From assembly GCA_002469845.1 (NCBI GenBank), contig DKNZ01000077.1, forward strand, positions 1-9,600: a stretch of DNA of 9,600 bases. Direction: 5' to 3'. This document shows positions 1 to 7,769 of this stretch, piece after piece; positions within the stretch are counted from its first letter, which is position 1; each line of letters starts with the position of its first letter. A model generated the notes under the pieces. The model had not been told where the DNA came from and made no database searches. It worked only from the letters and a program-made list of their open reading frames with translations. Source of the stretch: Cellvibrionales bacterium UBA7375. GTDB lineage: Bacteria > Pseudomonadota > Gammaproteobacteria > Pseudomonadales > Porticoccaceae. A program made the translations under genes and the position numbers.

Positions 1-49
1 GACATCCTGCTCCCAAAGCAGGCGCGCTACCAGACTGCGCTAATCCCCG
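1..49 (-). tRNA. tRNA-Pro (anticodon UGG), 5' part, cut by window edge
   Basis: Read on the minus strand from 49 to 1, the sequence folds as the first 49 nucleotides of a tRNA: 7-nt acceptor strand CGGGGAT (49-43), TA, D stem GCGC/GCGC (40-37 with 27-24) around a loop containing GG, and an anticodon stem CCTGC/GCAGG (22-18 with 10-6) closing the loop TTTGGGA. The anticodon TGG lies at 15-13, so it reads CCA and, by wobble, other proline codons. The first base is C, as is typical of bacterial tRNA-Pro. The T arm and 3' acceptor strand lie outside the window, so CCA encoding cannot be judged. Confidence 0.93.
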
Positions 50-78
50 AATGTCTCACCAAGCGGTCTCTAATGAGA

Positions 79-113
79 GGGCGCATAATACTGACCAACA
101 CTCATCTCGTCAA
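79..113 (-). promoter_or_regulatory. Sigma-70 promoter of tRNA-Pro with GC-rich discriminator
   Basis: On the minus strand, TTGACG (113-108) and TATTAT (90-85) are separated by exactly 17 bases, each close to the sigma-70 consensus. The -10 box is followed directly by GCGCCC (84-79). A GC-rich discriminator of this kind is characteristic of stable-RNA promoters under stringent (ppGpp/DksA) control; that control is inferred. Transcription would start near 78, leaving a leader of about 29 nt before the mature tRNA 5' end, to be removed by RNase P. Confidence 0.8.
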
Positions 114-229
114 TCTGTAATAAGGTTCAAATACCATTTTATTTTATTTTAATGATAAATTTTAACAAAACCACAGGGTCAGACTTTGTTATGCACTGAC
201 AATCAGGATTGGTTACACTAAAAGTTAAT

Positions 230-234
230 GGAGG
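230..234 (+). promoter_or_regulatory. Ribosome binding site deciding the fadB start
   Basis: GGAGG lies 7 bases before the ATG at 242. It fixes that ATG as the start rather than the in-frame TTG at 209, which has no comparable site and would add 11 residues with no FadB counterpart. Confidence 0.85.
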
Positions 235-241
235 AATTTCT

Positions 242-2398
242 ATGTATTTTGGCGAAAATGTAAGTCTTACAATTATTGAAGATAATTTTCTCGAACTTAA
301 CTTTAATAATTCTTTGGGCTCAGTGAATAAACTCGATAAGCAAACCCTAGGCGAGCTGGATAAAGCGATTAGGGCTGCGCAACAAGCAAAGGATATAAAT
401 GGCCTATTACTCACAAGCAGTAAAAATGCCTTTATTGTGGGTGCGGATATTACCCAATTTAAGCAGATGTTTGATACTGCTGAAGATCAATTCCTAGAGT
501 CAGCAACCCATATCAATGGCATGATGTCAGCCATTGAGGATATGCCTTTTCCCACAGTAGTTGCTATTAATGGCTTTGCCCTAGGCGGAGGGCTTGAAGT
601 TTGCTTGGCCTGTGATGCAAGGATTATTGCAACTAGCGCCAGAATTGGTTTGCCAGAAACAGGACTTGGGATTTTACCCGGGTGGGGCGGTACGGTTCGT
701 CTTCCCCGATTAAGCGACTTTGCTACCGCCATTGAGTGGATAACCTCAGCCCGACAATACAGTTCAGATAAGGCATTTAAAGCGGGCATAGTTGATAAAG
801 TAGTAGAGCCGGAACAATTACGTACAGAAGCTCTAGATTGTCTTAATCGTATGGCTAGCGAAACGGTGGATTACTGCCTGTCACGCAAACAAAAATTATC
901 ACCTATCAATCAGGAATCTGCTGAAATTCAGGCTATTGCTAATATGGCCAAAGCAGTGGTTAATCAAAAAACAGCGGGTCATTATCCTGCACCCATTAAA
1001 GCCATAGAACTTATGGAAAAGTCTGTGTTTCTGGCGCGAGATGAGGCGATTAAACAAGAGGCTGGTATATTTTATGAGCTTTCGCAAAGTCCAGAAGCGC
1101 GTTCATTGGTTGGTTTATTTGTCGGTGACCAGTTCGTAGCTAGAAAAGCTCGCAATTATCAAAAAGTTCTTGAAACTGAGCTATCTAATATTAATCTATC
1201 CGCAGTTGTTGGTGCAGGCATTATGGGTGGCGGTATTGCTTATCAATCGGTGACTAGAGGTTGTCCTGTCGTGATGAAGGATATAGCGCAACCCGCTTTA
1301 GACTTAGGCATCAAAGAAGCAGAAAAACTGCTAAGCAAGGCTGTTACTAAGGGTAAGTTAGATCAAGAGAAAGCCACAAAAGTATTATCCATGATTCAGC
1401 CTACACTGGATGATCAAGACCTGGTCAATGCAGAGTTTGTTGTAGAGGCAGTAGTTGAGCATTTACCGGTCAAAAATGCAGTTTTATCAGCCTTGGATAA
1501 ACAACTATCGGATGATGCAATTATTGTGTCTAACACCTCTAGTATTTCAATTAATCAATTAGCTAAATCCCTTGATAAGCCCGAACGTTTTTGTGGTATG
1601 CACTTTTTTAACCCAGTGCATGTAATGCCCCTTGTGGAGGTTATTCGTGGCAAGCACACATCAGAAGCAACCCTAGCGGCTGTTTGCAATCATGCCCTTA
1701 GGTTAGGTAAGAAACCTATTGTAGTAAATGATTGCCCAGGATTTTTGGTCAATAGGGTCCTTTTTGCTCAATGTTTTGCTATGGAGCTGTTGTTGCGAGA
1801 TGGGGTTAGTTTTCAGCAAATTGATCAGGTAATGGAGCAGTGGGGCATGCCTATGGGTCCTGCTTATCTGATGGATGTTGTTGGCTTAGATACCATTGTT
1901 CATTGTTATTCTGTAATGGCCGAAGGTATTCCCCAGCGTTTTGTAAATACCGAAAAAACGCCAACTGAAGTGCTTTTAGAATCTGGTCGACAGGGTCAAA
2001 AAAATGGCGTGGGGTATTACAGTTACACAGCGAGTAAAAGTAGTCGTCCTGAAAAATCAGTAGATCCAAAGACTGTGGCCTTGATTGAGTCAATCGCTGG
2101 CCCTAGCAAAGAAGTAGACCCTCAAACCATTATTGATAGATTACTATTACCGCTGGCCATAGAAATGAATCACTGTTTAGACGAAGGTATTGTTGATTCA
2201 CCCACTGAAGCAGATATGGCTTTAGTGTGGGGAGTTGGGTTTCCACCCTTTAGAGGGGGAATATGCCGATGGATGGATGAGCAGGGCTTAGATGTTATCT
2301 GTGAAAAAGCCCATAAATATGCAGCATTAGGTGAGTTGTATAAACCCACCCAATCAATGGAGTCTATGGCTAGCTCGGGTAAAAAGTTTTACCCCTAG
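242..2398 (+). CDS. fadB: Fatty acid oxidation complex alpha subunit FadB
   Basis: This is the bifunctional trifunctional-complex subunit. It hydrates enoyl-CoA, oxidises L-3-hydroxyacyl-CoA with NAD+, and in this family also isomerises and epimerises substrates. It acts in the cytoplasm, normally as a heterotetramer with the thiolase FadA. The 718-residue product has an enoyl-CoA hydratase/isomerase domain at about 1-190 with the oxyanion-hole segment ALGGG (113-117) and catalytic Glu119 and Glu139, the same numbers as in E. coli. An NAD-binding dehydrogenase domain begins at the GAGIMGGG motif (324-331), with the catalytic dyad His454 (in HFFNP) and Glu466 and the motif VNDCPGF (495-501). 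C-terminal dehydrogenase repeats follow to the end. E. coli FadB (729 aa) carries a short extra C-terminal tail absent here. The gene diverges from tRNA-Pro and converges on pyrD with 25 bases between stops. No fadA follows, unlike the usual fadBA operon. The symbol fadJ is less likely given the start (SVNKLD motif and FVGADI-type segment as in FadB). Confidence 0.95.
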   Translation: MYFGENVSLTIIEDNFLELNFNNSLGSVNKLDKQTLGELDKAIRAAQQAKDINGLLLTSSKNAFIVGADITQFKQMFDTAEDQFLESATHINGMMSAIEDMPFPTVVAINGFALGGGLEVCLACDARIIATSARIGLPETGLGILPGWGGTVRLPRLSDFATAIEWITSARQYSSDKAFKAGIVDKVVEPEQLRTEALDCLNRMASETVDYCLSRKQKLSPINQESAEIQAIANMAKAVVNQKTAGHYPAPIKAIELMEKSVFLARDEAIKQEAGIFYELSQSPEARSLVGLFVGDQFVARKARNYQKVLETELSNINLSAVVGAGIMGGGIAYQSVTRGCPVVMKDIAQPALDLGIKEAEKLLSKAVTKGKLDQEKATKVLSMIQPTLDDQDLVNAEFVVEAVVEHLPVKNAVLSALDKQLSDDAIIVSNTSSISINQLAKSLDKPERFCGMHFFNPVHVMPLVEVIRGKHTSEATLAAVCNHALRLGKKPIVVNDCPGFLVNRVLFAQCFAMELLLRDGVSFQQIDQVMEQWGMPMGPAYLMDVVGLDTIVHCYSVMAEGIPQRFVNTEKTPTEVLLESGRQGQKNGVGYYSYTASKSSRPEKSVDPKTVALIESIAGPSKEVDPQTIIDRLLLPLAIEMNHCLDEGIVDSPTEADMALVWGVGFPPFRGGICRWMDEQGLDVICEKAHKYAALGELYKPTQSMESMASSGKKFYP

Positions 2399-2423
2399 TT
2401 TTGTGACGCTGGATTGTACTAAA

Positions 2424-3443
2424 TTATAGCTGTGGGCAGTGCTTTGTAATCTGTTTGATTAAATTTGGGCCGTTATAAATAAATCCGGTATAAATTTGGA
2501 CTAATTTTGCCCCAGCTTTGAACTTACTATTGGCATCCGATGCAGAATTAATGCCACCCACACCAACAATTGGAATCTGATCGCCTAAGTAACCATGTAG
2601 CTGTTTTATAACCTGTGTTGAAGAATCATTAAGCGGGCAACCGCTTAAGCCACCCAGCTCATTGGCATAAGTTAGTCCCGCTACTTTATCTCTCTGAATG
2701 GTGGTATTAGTAGCTATAGCCCCATCAAATTTATGCTGCAGCAATGACTGTGCAATGATTGAAATTTCTTCTGAGCTAAGATCAGGTGCAATTTTCAATG
2801 CTAAGGGTACATACTTTCCATGCTTTTCTTTTAGCTCGCTTTGTTTATTTTTAAGATCACCAAGTAAATCATCGAGAAGCTCACCATACTGTAAGGATCG
2901 AAGTCCCGGTGTGTTTGGAGAGGATATATTGACCGTAATATAATCTGCATGAGGGTAAACTTTTTCCATACAAATAAGATAGTCATTCTTGCCTTGGTCA
3001 ACCGGTGTATCTTTATTTTTGCCAATATTAACACCTACGATAATAGAAGACTTTCGAGCCTCAAGGTTCCTTACAAGGTTATCAACCCCTTTATTATTAA
3101 AGCCCATTCGATTCACAATGGCCTTTTTTGATTTGATCCGAAACATTCGCGGTTGTGGATTACCTGGTTGAGCCAAAGGAGTGACTGTACCAACCTCCAC
3201 ATGTCCAAAGCCCATTTGGTGAAAGGCATCAATTGCTTCACCGTCTTTATCCAGACCTGCGGCTAAACCGATGCAATTTGGGAAAGTGATTCCCATTACT
3301 TTTATTGGAGAAGCTTTCAAGTTTTGTCGGTACAGCCAGCTAAGCTGACTATTGCCAGTTTTATTTAAAAAGCCTAAAACCCAATTATGAATCTTTTCAG
3401 GGTCTATTTGCATCATGATTTTCTGGGCTATTTGATACAACAT
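2424..3443 (-). CDS. pyrD: Dihydroorotate dehydrogenase (quinone), class 2
   Basis: The enzyme oxidises dihydroorotate to orotate, the fourth step of de novo UMP synthesis, passing electrons through FMN to the membrane quinone pool. The 339-residue product matches class 2 length (E. coli 336 aa) and has the N-terminal helical region (about 1-45) that class 2 enzymes use to dock on the inner membrane and reach quinone. The catalytic base Ser175 (in NISSPNTPGL), FMN contacts AAGLDK (61-66), NRMGFNN (111-117), Lys217 and TNTT (245-248) all sit at E. coli positions, and GVGGI (294-298) is the late phosphate-binding loop. The ATG at 3443 gives the canonical MLYxxAxK start; a modest AAGGA lies 10 bases before it. 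It is monocistronic here: divergent from ggt and convergent with fadB. No truncation or odd residue is seen. Confidence 0.96.
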   Translation of the reverse strand: MLYQIAQKIMMQIDPEKIHNWVLGFLNKTGNSQLSWLYRQNLKASPIKVMGITFPNCIGLAAGLDKDGEAIDAFHQMGFGHVEVGTVTPLAQPGNPQPRMFRIKSKKAIVNRMGFNNKGVDNLVRNLEARKSSIIVGVNIGKNKDTPVDQGKNDYLICMEKVYPHADYITVNISSPNTPGLRSLQYGELLDDLLGDLKNKQSELKEKHGKYVPLALKIAPDLSSEEISIIAQSLLQHKFDGAIATNTTIQRDKVAGLTYANELGGLSGCPLNDSSTQVIKQLHGYLGDQIPIVGVGGINSASDANSKFKAGAKLVQIYTGFIYNGPNLIKQITKHCPQL

Positions 3444-3488
3444 TAAATCTCAATCCTTAAAGTCTTAGTTTGACCTAACTATTGATGA

Positions 3489-3494
3489 ATTATA
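3489..3494 (-). promoter_or_regulatory. Extended -10 promoter of pyrD
   Basis: The minus strand carries a perfect TATAAT (3494-3489) preceded by TGG, giving the extended -10 form TGnTATAAT. No good -35 box lies 16-18 bases upstream, which an extended -10 element can tolerate. Transcription would start near 3482 and give a leader of about 38 nt before the pyrD ATG. Confidence 0.65.
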
Positions 3495-3580
3495 CCACTT
3501 GAACTTTGGCTTTTGATATCTCTTCATTCACACTCGAATCCTGTATTAAGGTTTGTCCCTAAAAAAAGCCGTAGTGTTTT

Positions 3581-3589
3581 TGCTATACT
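3581..3589 (+). promoter_or_regulatory. Extended -10 promoter of ggt
   Basis: TGCTATACT is an extended -10 element (TGn followed by TATACT, 3584-3589). No convincing -35 lies at the expected distance; an A-rich run sits there instead. Start of transcription near 3596 would leave about 44 nt before the GTG at 3640 and would exclude the upstream in-frame TTG at 3553 from the message. Confidence 0.55.
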
Positions 3590-3623
3590 CGAAGTTTTTG
3601 CCGCTTATCACAATATTTTTACC

Positions 3624-3630
3624 AAAGGAA
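3624..3630 (+). promoter_or_regulatory. Ribosome binding site deciding the ggt start
   Basis: AAAGGAA lies 9 bases before the GTG at 3640. With the signal peptide that begins exactly there, it supports GTG as the start. The ATG at 3632, within this spacing, is out of frame. Confidence 0.6.
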
Positions 3631-3639
3631 CATGACATC

Positions 3640-5403
3640 GTGCAAGTTTTAAGACCCTTATTTGTAACTCTATTGTCAGGTATCTTACTATCTTTAATTT
3701 CAATTTCAGTTTTATCTGAATCAGCTGTTAGCCATCTCGATAAAAATGCACGATTTCACCCCGTAATCAGTCAACTGGGTATGGTTGTTTCCCAAGAGGC
3801 CATCGCCAGTCAGGTGGGAGCAGAGATTTTAGAAGCGGGTGGTAATGCTATTGATGCCGCTGTGGCCACAGGATTTGCCTTAGCTGTTACATTGCCCAGA
3901 GCAGGTAATTTGGGTGGTGGTGGCTTTATGATGGTCTATCTAGCCAAAGAAAATAAGACCATCGCTATCGATTATAGAGAAATGGCACCACATTTATCTG
4001 ACAGGGATATGTTTCTCGATAAAGAGGGCAATGTGGATAATGAAAAAGCGCGATTTAGTGCCCAGTCATCAGGGGTTCCCGGTACCGTTGCAGGACTACT
4101 TTATGCCTTGGATAAATATGGCACTATGTCAGTTAAAGAGGTGCTTAAACCAGCTATAAGACTCGCTAGCAATGGGTTTAAAGTAAACTATGATCTGTCT
4201 GACTCTTTATATTCAAGTAAACAGCGATTACAAAAACATAAAGCATCTAAGTCCTACTTTTATAAGCCAGATGGTAGTCATTATTTGCCGGGTGAACTTT
4301 TTACTCAGCCTGATTTAAGTTTCACACTAAAGCGAATAGCAGAGCAGGGCAGATTGGGGTTTTATCAAGGAAAAACCGCTGATCTTATTGTCGCGCAAAT
4401 GCAACGTTCGGGAGGACTTATTTCAGCTAAAGATTTAGCAAATTATAAAGTTGTTGAGCGTCAACCTGTTTGTGGCATATATAGGCAAATCAGTTTATGT
4501 GCTATGCCGCCGCCTTCGTCTGGAGGCATTCACCTAGTACAGATGTTAAATATTTTAGAAAATTTTGATTTAAAAAGTATGGGACATAACTCTGCCGCCT
4601 ATATACACCATTTAGCAGAAGCCATGCGCTCAGCCTACGCCGATCGCAGTTTATACCTAGGGGATCCTGATTTTACACCTGTGCCAATCAATCAGCTCAC
4701 TAATAAAGCCTATGCAAAAACTTTGAGCAAACAAATAAACCCAAAAAAAGGACGTCTTTCAAAACAGGTTTACCCGGGGCTTGATCAATGGGTGGCGTCT
4801 CAACCAGAAGAAAGCGAAGAAACAACCCATTATTCGACATGGGATAAACAGGGCAATGTGGTTAGCAATACCTACACATTAAATTTTGCCTACGGCAATG
4901 GAATAGCCGTGCAAGGTGCAGGTTTCTTATTAAATAACGAGATGGACGATTTTTCTGCAAAACCGGGATCTGCTAATGGCTATGGTCTTATTGGTGGCAC
5001 TGCCAATGCCATACAAGCTAAAAAGAGGCCGCTATCATCAATGACTCCTACCATCGTATTTGATGGCACTGGTAAGCCAATTATTGCTACCGGTAGTCCT
5101 GGCGGCAGCACTATTATTACTATTATTTTGCAGATGATACTCAATACTAGCGATTTTAATATGGGTATTGCAGAAGCCACTGCAGCGCCAAGATTTCATC
5201 ACCAATGGCTACCGGATATGATTTTCCGAGAATCTGGTTTCTCCAAAGATACAATCCGATTACTTGAATCAATGGGGCATAAAGTTTCATCCAAAACTCG
5301 AGTGCTTGGCTCGACTCAAAGTATTTCTGTAAAAGGAAACTTTTTGGAAGCTAGTGCAGATAACCGCAGAGATGGTGCTGCTGCAGTGCCGCCAAATCAA
5401 TAA
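3640..5403 (+). CDS. ggt: Gamma-glutamyltransferase (glutathione hydrolase) precursor
   Basis: The enzyme cleaves the gamma-glutamyl bond of glutathione and related peptides, transferring the group to water or amino acids, in the periplasm. The 587-residue product from GTG begins with a signal peptide: Arg5, a hydrophobic stretch at about 7-25, and likely cleavage around 26-29. The precursor cuts itself before the nucleophile Thr395 in TTHYS (E. coli Thr391), giving a large subunit and a 193-residue small subunit. Substrate-binding residues are present: Arg113 in YREMAP (E. coli Arg114), the Ser466-Ser467 pair in PLSSM, and the oxyanion glycines 488-489 in GSPGGS. The lid-loop segment after the small-subunit N terminus is kept, as in E. 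coli. The residue before the cleavage point is Glu, where E. coli has Gln. The gene diverges from pyrD and ends 5 bases from the roxA stop. An in-frame TTG at 3553 would add 29 residues ahead of the signal peptide and was rejected. Confidence 0.94.
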   Translation: MQVLRPLFVTLLSGILLSLISISVLSESAVSHLDKNARFHPVISQLGMVVSQEAIASQVGAEILEAGGNAIDAAVATGFALAVTLPRAGNLGGGGFMMVYLAKENKTIAIDYREMAPHLSDRDMFLDKEGNVDNEKARFSAQSSGVPGTVAGLLYALDKYGTMSVKEVLKPAIRLASNGFKVNYDLSDSLYSSKQRLQKHKASKSYFYKPDGSHYLPGELFTQPDLSFTLKRIAEQGRLGFYQGKTADLIVAQMQRSGGLISAKDLANYKVVERQPVCGIYRQISLCAMPPPSSGGIHLVQMLNILENFDLKSMGHNSAAYIHHLAEAMRSAYADRSLYLGDPDFTPVPINQLTNKAYAKTLSKQINPKKGRLSKQVYPGLDQWVASQPEESEETTHYSTWDKQGNVVSNTYTLNFAYGNGIAVQGAGFLLNNEMDDFSAKPGSANGYGLIGGTANAIQAKKRPLSSMTPTIVFDGTGKPIIATGSPGGSTIITIILQMILNTSDFNMGIAEATAAPRFHHQWLPDMIFRESGFSKDTIRLLESMGHKVSSKTRVLGSTQSISVKGNFLEASADNRRDGAAAVPPNQ

Positions 5404-5415
5404 AAAACTTATTGA
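5397..5415. repeat. 7-bp AT-rich inverted repeat spanning both stop codons
   Basis: TCAATAA (5397-5403) and TTATTGA (5409-5415) pair across a 5-base loop, AAAAC. The left arm contains the ggt stop and the right arm, read in reverse, contains the roxA stop; both genes end in Gln-stop. On the minus strand the loop plus arm gives a run of T. A weak bidirectional terminator is possible, but the stem is short and AT-rich, so the symmetry may only reflect the identical last codons. Confidence 0.3.
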
Positions 5416-6347
5416 GTCTGACCATTGGCATAATCTATGGCTGTGTCGGAAGTAGCTTGAATGGTTGCTTTTCGGCATTCCCCAGTCTCATCAACTAACT
5501 CAGGGTATTTAGGTTGCGTCATAAACTGGGCAAACCAATTAAGCAGCAATTCATCATCGTTAAGGGTTTTAGTTAATAATGCTCTTATTTGATCTAAATA
5601 GGCGCTAGAAATAGGCTGATTGGCCATTGCTGGGGTTAGTAAGGGATCTGTTAGTACATCATTGTTATCGCCCTTGCTAATTAACTCAGTGGTGAGGTCA
5701 TCAAGCATTTCTGTGACTGTAGGCGCACGAAAACCAATGGAGTAGGTGGTACATTCACCTATGGCGATACCATGGTGGCTATATTGGGGTGGCAGATACA
5801 CCATATCGCCACAATTTAGTGTCCAGGTTTCAGTAAACTGTTCGTTGGCAAGAATACGCAAGTTTTCATGGGGTAATAGGGCACTATTTTGATCGCACAG
5901 GCCGCCTACAAACCATTGTCGTTGACCCTCGCCCTGCAGAAGAAATACATCGTAATTATCAAAGTGAGGGCCCACATTGCCACCATCAGCGGCATAGCTG
6001 ACCATAATATCGTCTATACGCCAGCGCGGCAGAAAGCCAAAGTGTTCTAGTATATCCGCAACTTCGGGTATCCATAGATCCACAGCCTGAACCAATAATG
6101 TCCAGTCTCTCTCAGGGAGTGATTGAAAACGTTGTTCTGCAAATGGGCCATGTTCGATATGCCAATCTTTGCCTATAACTAACCTAGATTCTACTTCAGG
6201 TTCTAGAGCCAATCCTGCAAGATCATTGCCATTAACCGGTGGTTGAAAGTTAGCGATTGCGTTGCGAATCAGTAGCGGCTTTTTTTGCCAATAGTCAGCT
6301 AAAAACTGCTCTGCTGATAGATCACCTAAAATAGGGAAGTTAGACAT
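5409..6347 (-). CDS. roxA: Ribosomal protein L16 arginine 3-hydroxylase (JmjC/cupin oxygenase), short form
   Basis: This is a homologue of E. coli YcfD/RoxA, an Fe(II)- and 2-oxoglutarate-dependent oxygenase that hydroxylates an arginine of ribosomal protein L16. The 312-residue product shows the metal triad His128-x-Asp130 (in GPHFDNYDVF) and His191 (in PPQYSHHG), and Arg143, aligned with the 2-oxoglutarate-binding Arg140 of YcfD. The N-terminal FxxxYWQKKPLLIR segment (15-28) and the SIGFRAP strand (203-209) are typical. The helical region after the JmjC fold (about 210-285) is present. The protein then ends, about 60 residues short of E. coli (373 aa), so the C-terminal winged-helix domain seems missing. 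Reading past the stop in the same frame gives three codons and another stop. It starts 8 bases after purB with no clear Shine-Dalgarno, suggesting translational coupling. Family assignment is firm; the substrate is inferred. Confidence 0.88.
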   Translation of the reverse strand: MSNFPILGDLSAEQFLADYWQKKPLLIRNAIANFQPPVNGNDLAGLALEPEVESRLVIGKDWHIEHGPFAEQRFQSLPERDWTLLVQAVDLWIPEVADILEHFGFLPRWRIDDIMVSYAADGGNVGPHFDNYDVFLLQGEGQRQWFVGGLCDQNSALLPHENLRILANEQFTETWTLNCGDMVYLPPQYSHHGIAIGECTTYSIGFRAPTVTEMLDDLTTELISKGDNNDVLTDPLLTPAMANQPISSAYLDQIRALLTKTLNDDELLLNWFAQFMTQPKYPELVDETGECRKATIQATSDTAIDYANGQTQ

Positions 6348-6355
6348 ACAGACGA

Positions 6356-7732
6356 TTAAATCTTTTTCGCTTGTTCTACAGCATTACCAATATAAGTGCT
6401 TGGCAACATGGCGATAAGATCAGCTTTGGCCTGATCTGGCATATCTAGCCCCTTAACAAAGGCTTCAATAGTCGCCTGATCAATTGCATTACCACGAGTC
6501 AGGGCTTTTAGCTTTTCGTAGGGCTTTTCAATACCGTAGCGACGCATTACCGTTTGAATCGGCTCGGCCAGAACTTCCCAACAGTTATCTAAATCTTCTT
6601 GCAAGCGTTGTTGGTTAATCTCTAATTTACCCAACCCTTTATCAAGAGAGGCGTAAGCAATCATTGAATACCCGATACCCACGCCCATATTGCGCAGAAC
6701 CGTCGAATCGGTAAGGTCACGCTGCCAACGGGAAATAGGTAATTTAGCGGATAAATGGCCAAACAGAACGTTGGCAATACCCATATTGCCCTCGGCATTT
6801 TCAAAATCAATTGGGTTTACCTTATGGGGCATGGTTGAAGAGCCCACTTCGCCGGCTATGGTTTTCTGTTTGAAATAACCCAGTGAGATATAACCCCAAA
6901 TATCACGAGCAAAGTCGATTAGTATAGTATTAGAGCGCGACAGGGCATCAAAGAGTTCTGCCATATAGTCATGGGGCTCAATTTGCGTGGTATAAGGGTT
7001 AAAGCTTAAGCCCAAACCTTCGATAAACTGCTGAGCATTATCAGCCCAATCAATCTCTGGGTAGGCTGATAAATGAGCGTTGTAATTGCCTACAGCACCA
7101 TTAATTTTGCCTAATAAGGGCACCGAGCTTATTTGCTCTAATTGACGACGCAATCTATACACCACATTGGCAAGTTCTTTACCCACAGTCGTCGGGGAGG
7201 CCGTTTGCCCGTGAGTGCGCGATAGCATGGGTACATCGCCAAAGGATTTTGCCATTTCAGCTAACTTCTCAGTAATCTCTGATAGGGCAGGAACAACCAC
7301 CAGATCACGGCCTGCTTTGAGCATAAGAGCATGGGATAGATTATTGATATCTTCTGAGGTACAGGCAAAGTGAATATATTCGCTGACCGCATTTAATTCG
7401 GCATTATCGGCAATACCTTCTTTAATAAAGTACTCAACCGCTTTTACATCGTGATTGGTGGTGCTTTCTATGTCTTTAATACGCTGTGATTGTTCAATGG
7501 AGAAATTATCTACCAACTCATTAAGCACTGTATTTGCTTGGTCAGAAAATGGCTTTACTTCAGTTACCTGAGAATGCTGACTCAACTGTTGCAACCATCG
7601 CACCTCAACTAATACTCGGTAACGTATTAAGCCATATTCGCTAAATATATCCCGTAGCTGTTGGGTTTTTGAACCATAGCGTCCATCAATGGGTGAAATG
7701 GCGGTTAGCGCTGAAAGGGGAAAATCTTGCAT
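6356..7732 (-). CDS. purB: Adenylosuccinate lyase
   Basis: The enzyme releases fumarate from SAICAR and from adenylosuccinate, so it serves both inosinate synthesis and the last step to AMP. It belongs to the fumarase/aspartase superfamily, is a cytoplasmic homotetramer, and is of E. coli length here (458 versus 456 aa). The N-terminal LSPIDGRY-like segment (here ISPIDGRY, 12-19) is typical of the PurB subgroup. Visible catalytic elements are TTNHD (91-95), His174 in RTHGQTASPTT as general acid (E. coli His171), and Ser298 in the signature loop GSSTMPHKVNPIDFEN (E. coli Ser295). It is third in the minus-strand cluster and has its own strong promoter in the gap after hflD. The Shine-Dalgarno is weak (GGA 11 bases before ATG). 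No PurR-type box was recognised upstream. Confidence 0.97.
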   Translation of the reverse strand: MQDFPLSALTAISPIDGRYGSKTQQLRDIFSEYGLIRYRVLVEVRWLQQLSQHSQVTEVKPFSDQANTVLNELVDNFSIEQSQRIKDIESTTNHDVKAVEYFIKEGIADNAELNAVSEYIHFACTSEDINNLSHALMLKAGRDLVVVPALSEITEKLAEMAKSFGDVPMLSRTHGQTASPTTVGKELANVVYRLRRQLEQISSVPLLGKINGAVGNYNAHLSAYPEIDWADNAQQFIEGLGLSFNPYTTQIEPHDYMAELFDALSRSNTILIDFARDIWGYISLGYFKQKTIAGEVGSSTMPHKVNPIDFENAEGNMGIANVLFGHLSAKLPISRWQRDLTDSTVLRNMGVGIGYSMIAYASLDKGLGKLEINQQRLQEDLDNCWEVLAEPIQTVMRRYGIEKPYEKLKALTRGNAIDQATIEAFVKGLDMPDQAKADLIAMLPSTYIGNAVEQAKKI

Positions 7733-7769
7733 AGATAAATAATTCCAAAAAAGATTTAATTAATTTCCA

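Noticed and set aside
1..120. tRNA-associated integration site or mobile element edge
   Set aside because: No integrase, direct repeat of the tRNA 3' end or foreign-looking gene is present, and the 3' end of the tRNA, where attachment sites lie, is outside the window.
209..241. TTG at 209 as the fadB start, adding 11 residues
   Set aside because: GGAGG at 230-234 is ideally placed for the ATG at 242, and the FadB family begins at that residue; catalytic Glu119 and Glu139 then match E. coli numbering exactly.
139..414. Minus-strand open frame across the fadB start
   Set aside because: It overlaps the well-supported fadB start, has no ribosome binding site and looks like no known protein; it is a shadow frame.
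3553..3639. TTG at 3553 as the ggt start, adding 29 residues
   Set aside because: The likely -10 element (3581-3589) lies within this stretch, there is no ribosome binding site before 3553, and the signal peptide begins at the GTG at 3640.
5287..5478. A frameshifted remainder of the RoxA winged helix overlapping the ggt 3' end
   Set aside because: The open minus-strand frame here encodes a low-complexity, His/Ser-rich stretch with no resemblance to the YcfD C terminus, and the roxA frame itself stops again after three codons. It reads as an antisense shadow of ggt and roxA.
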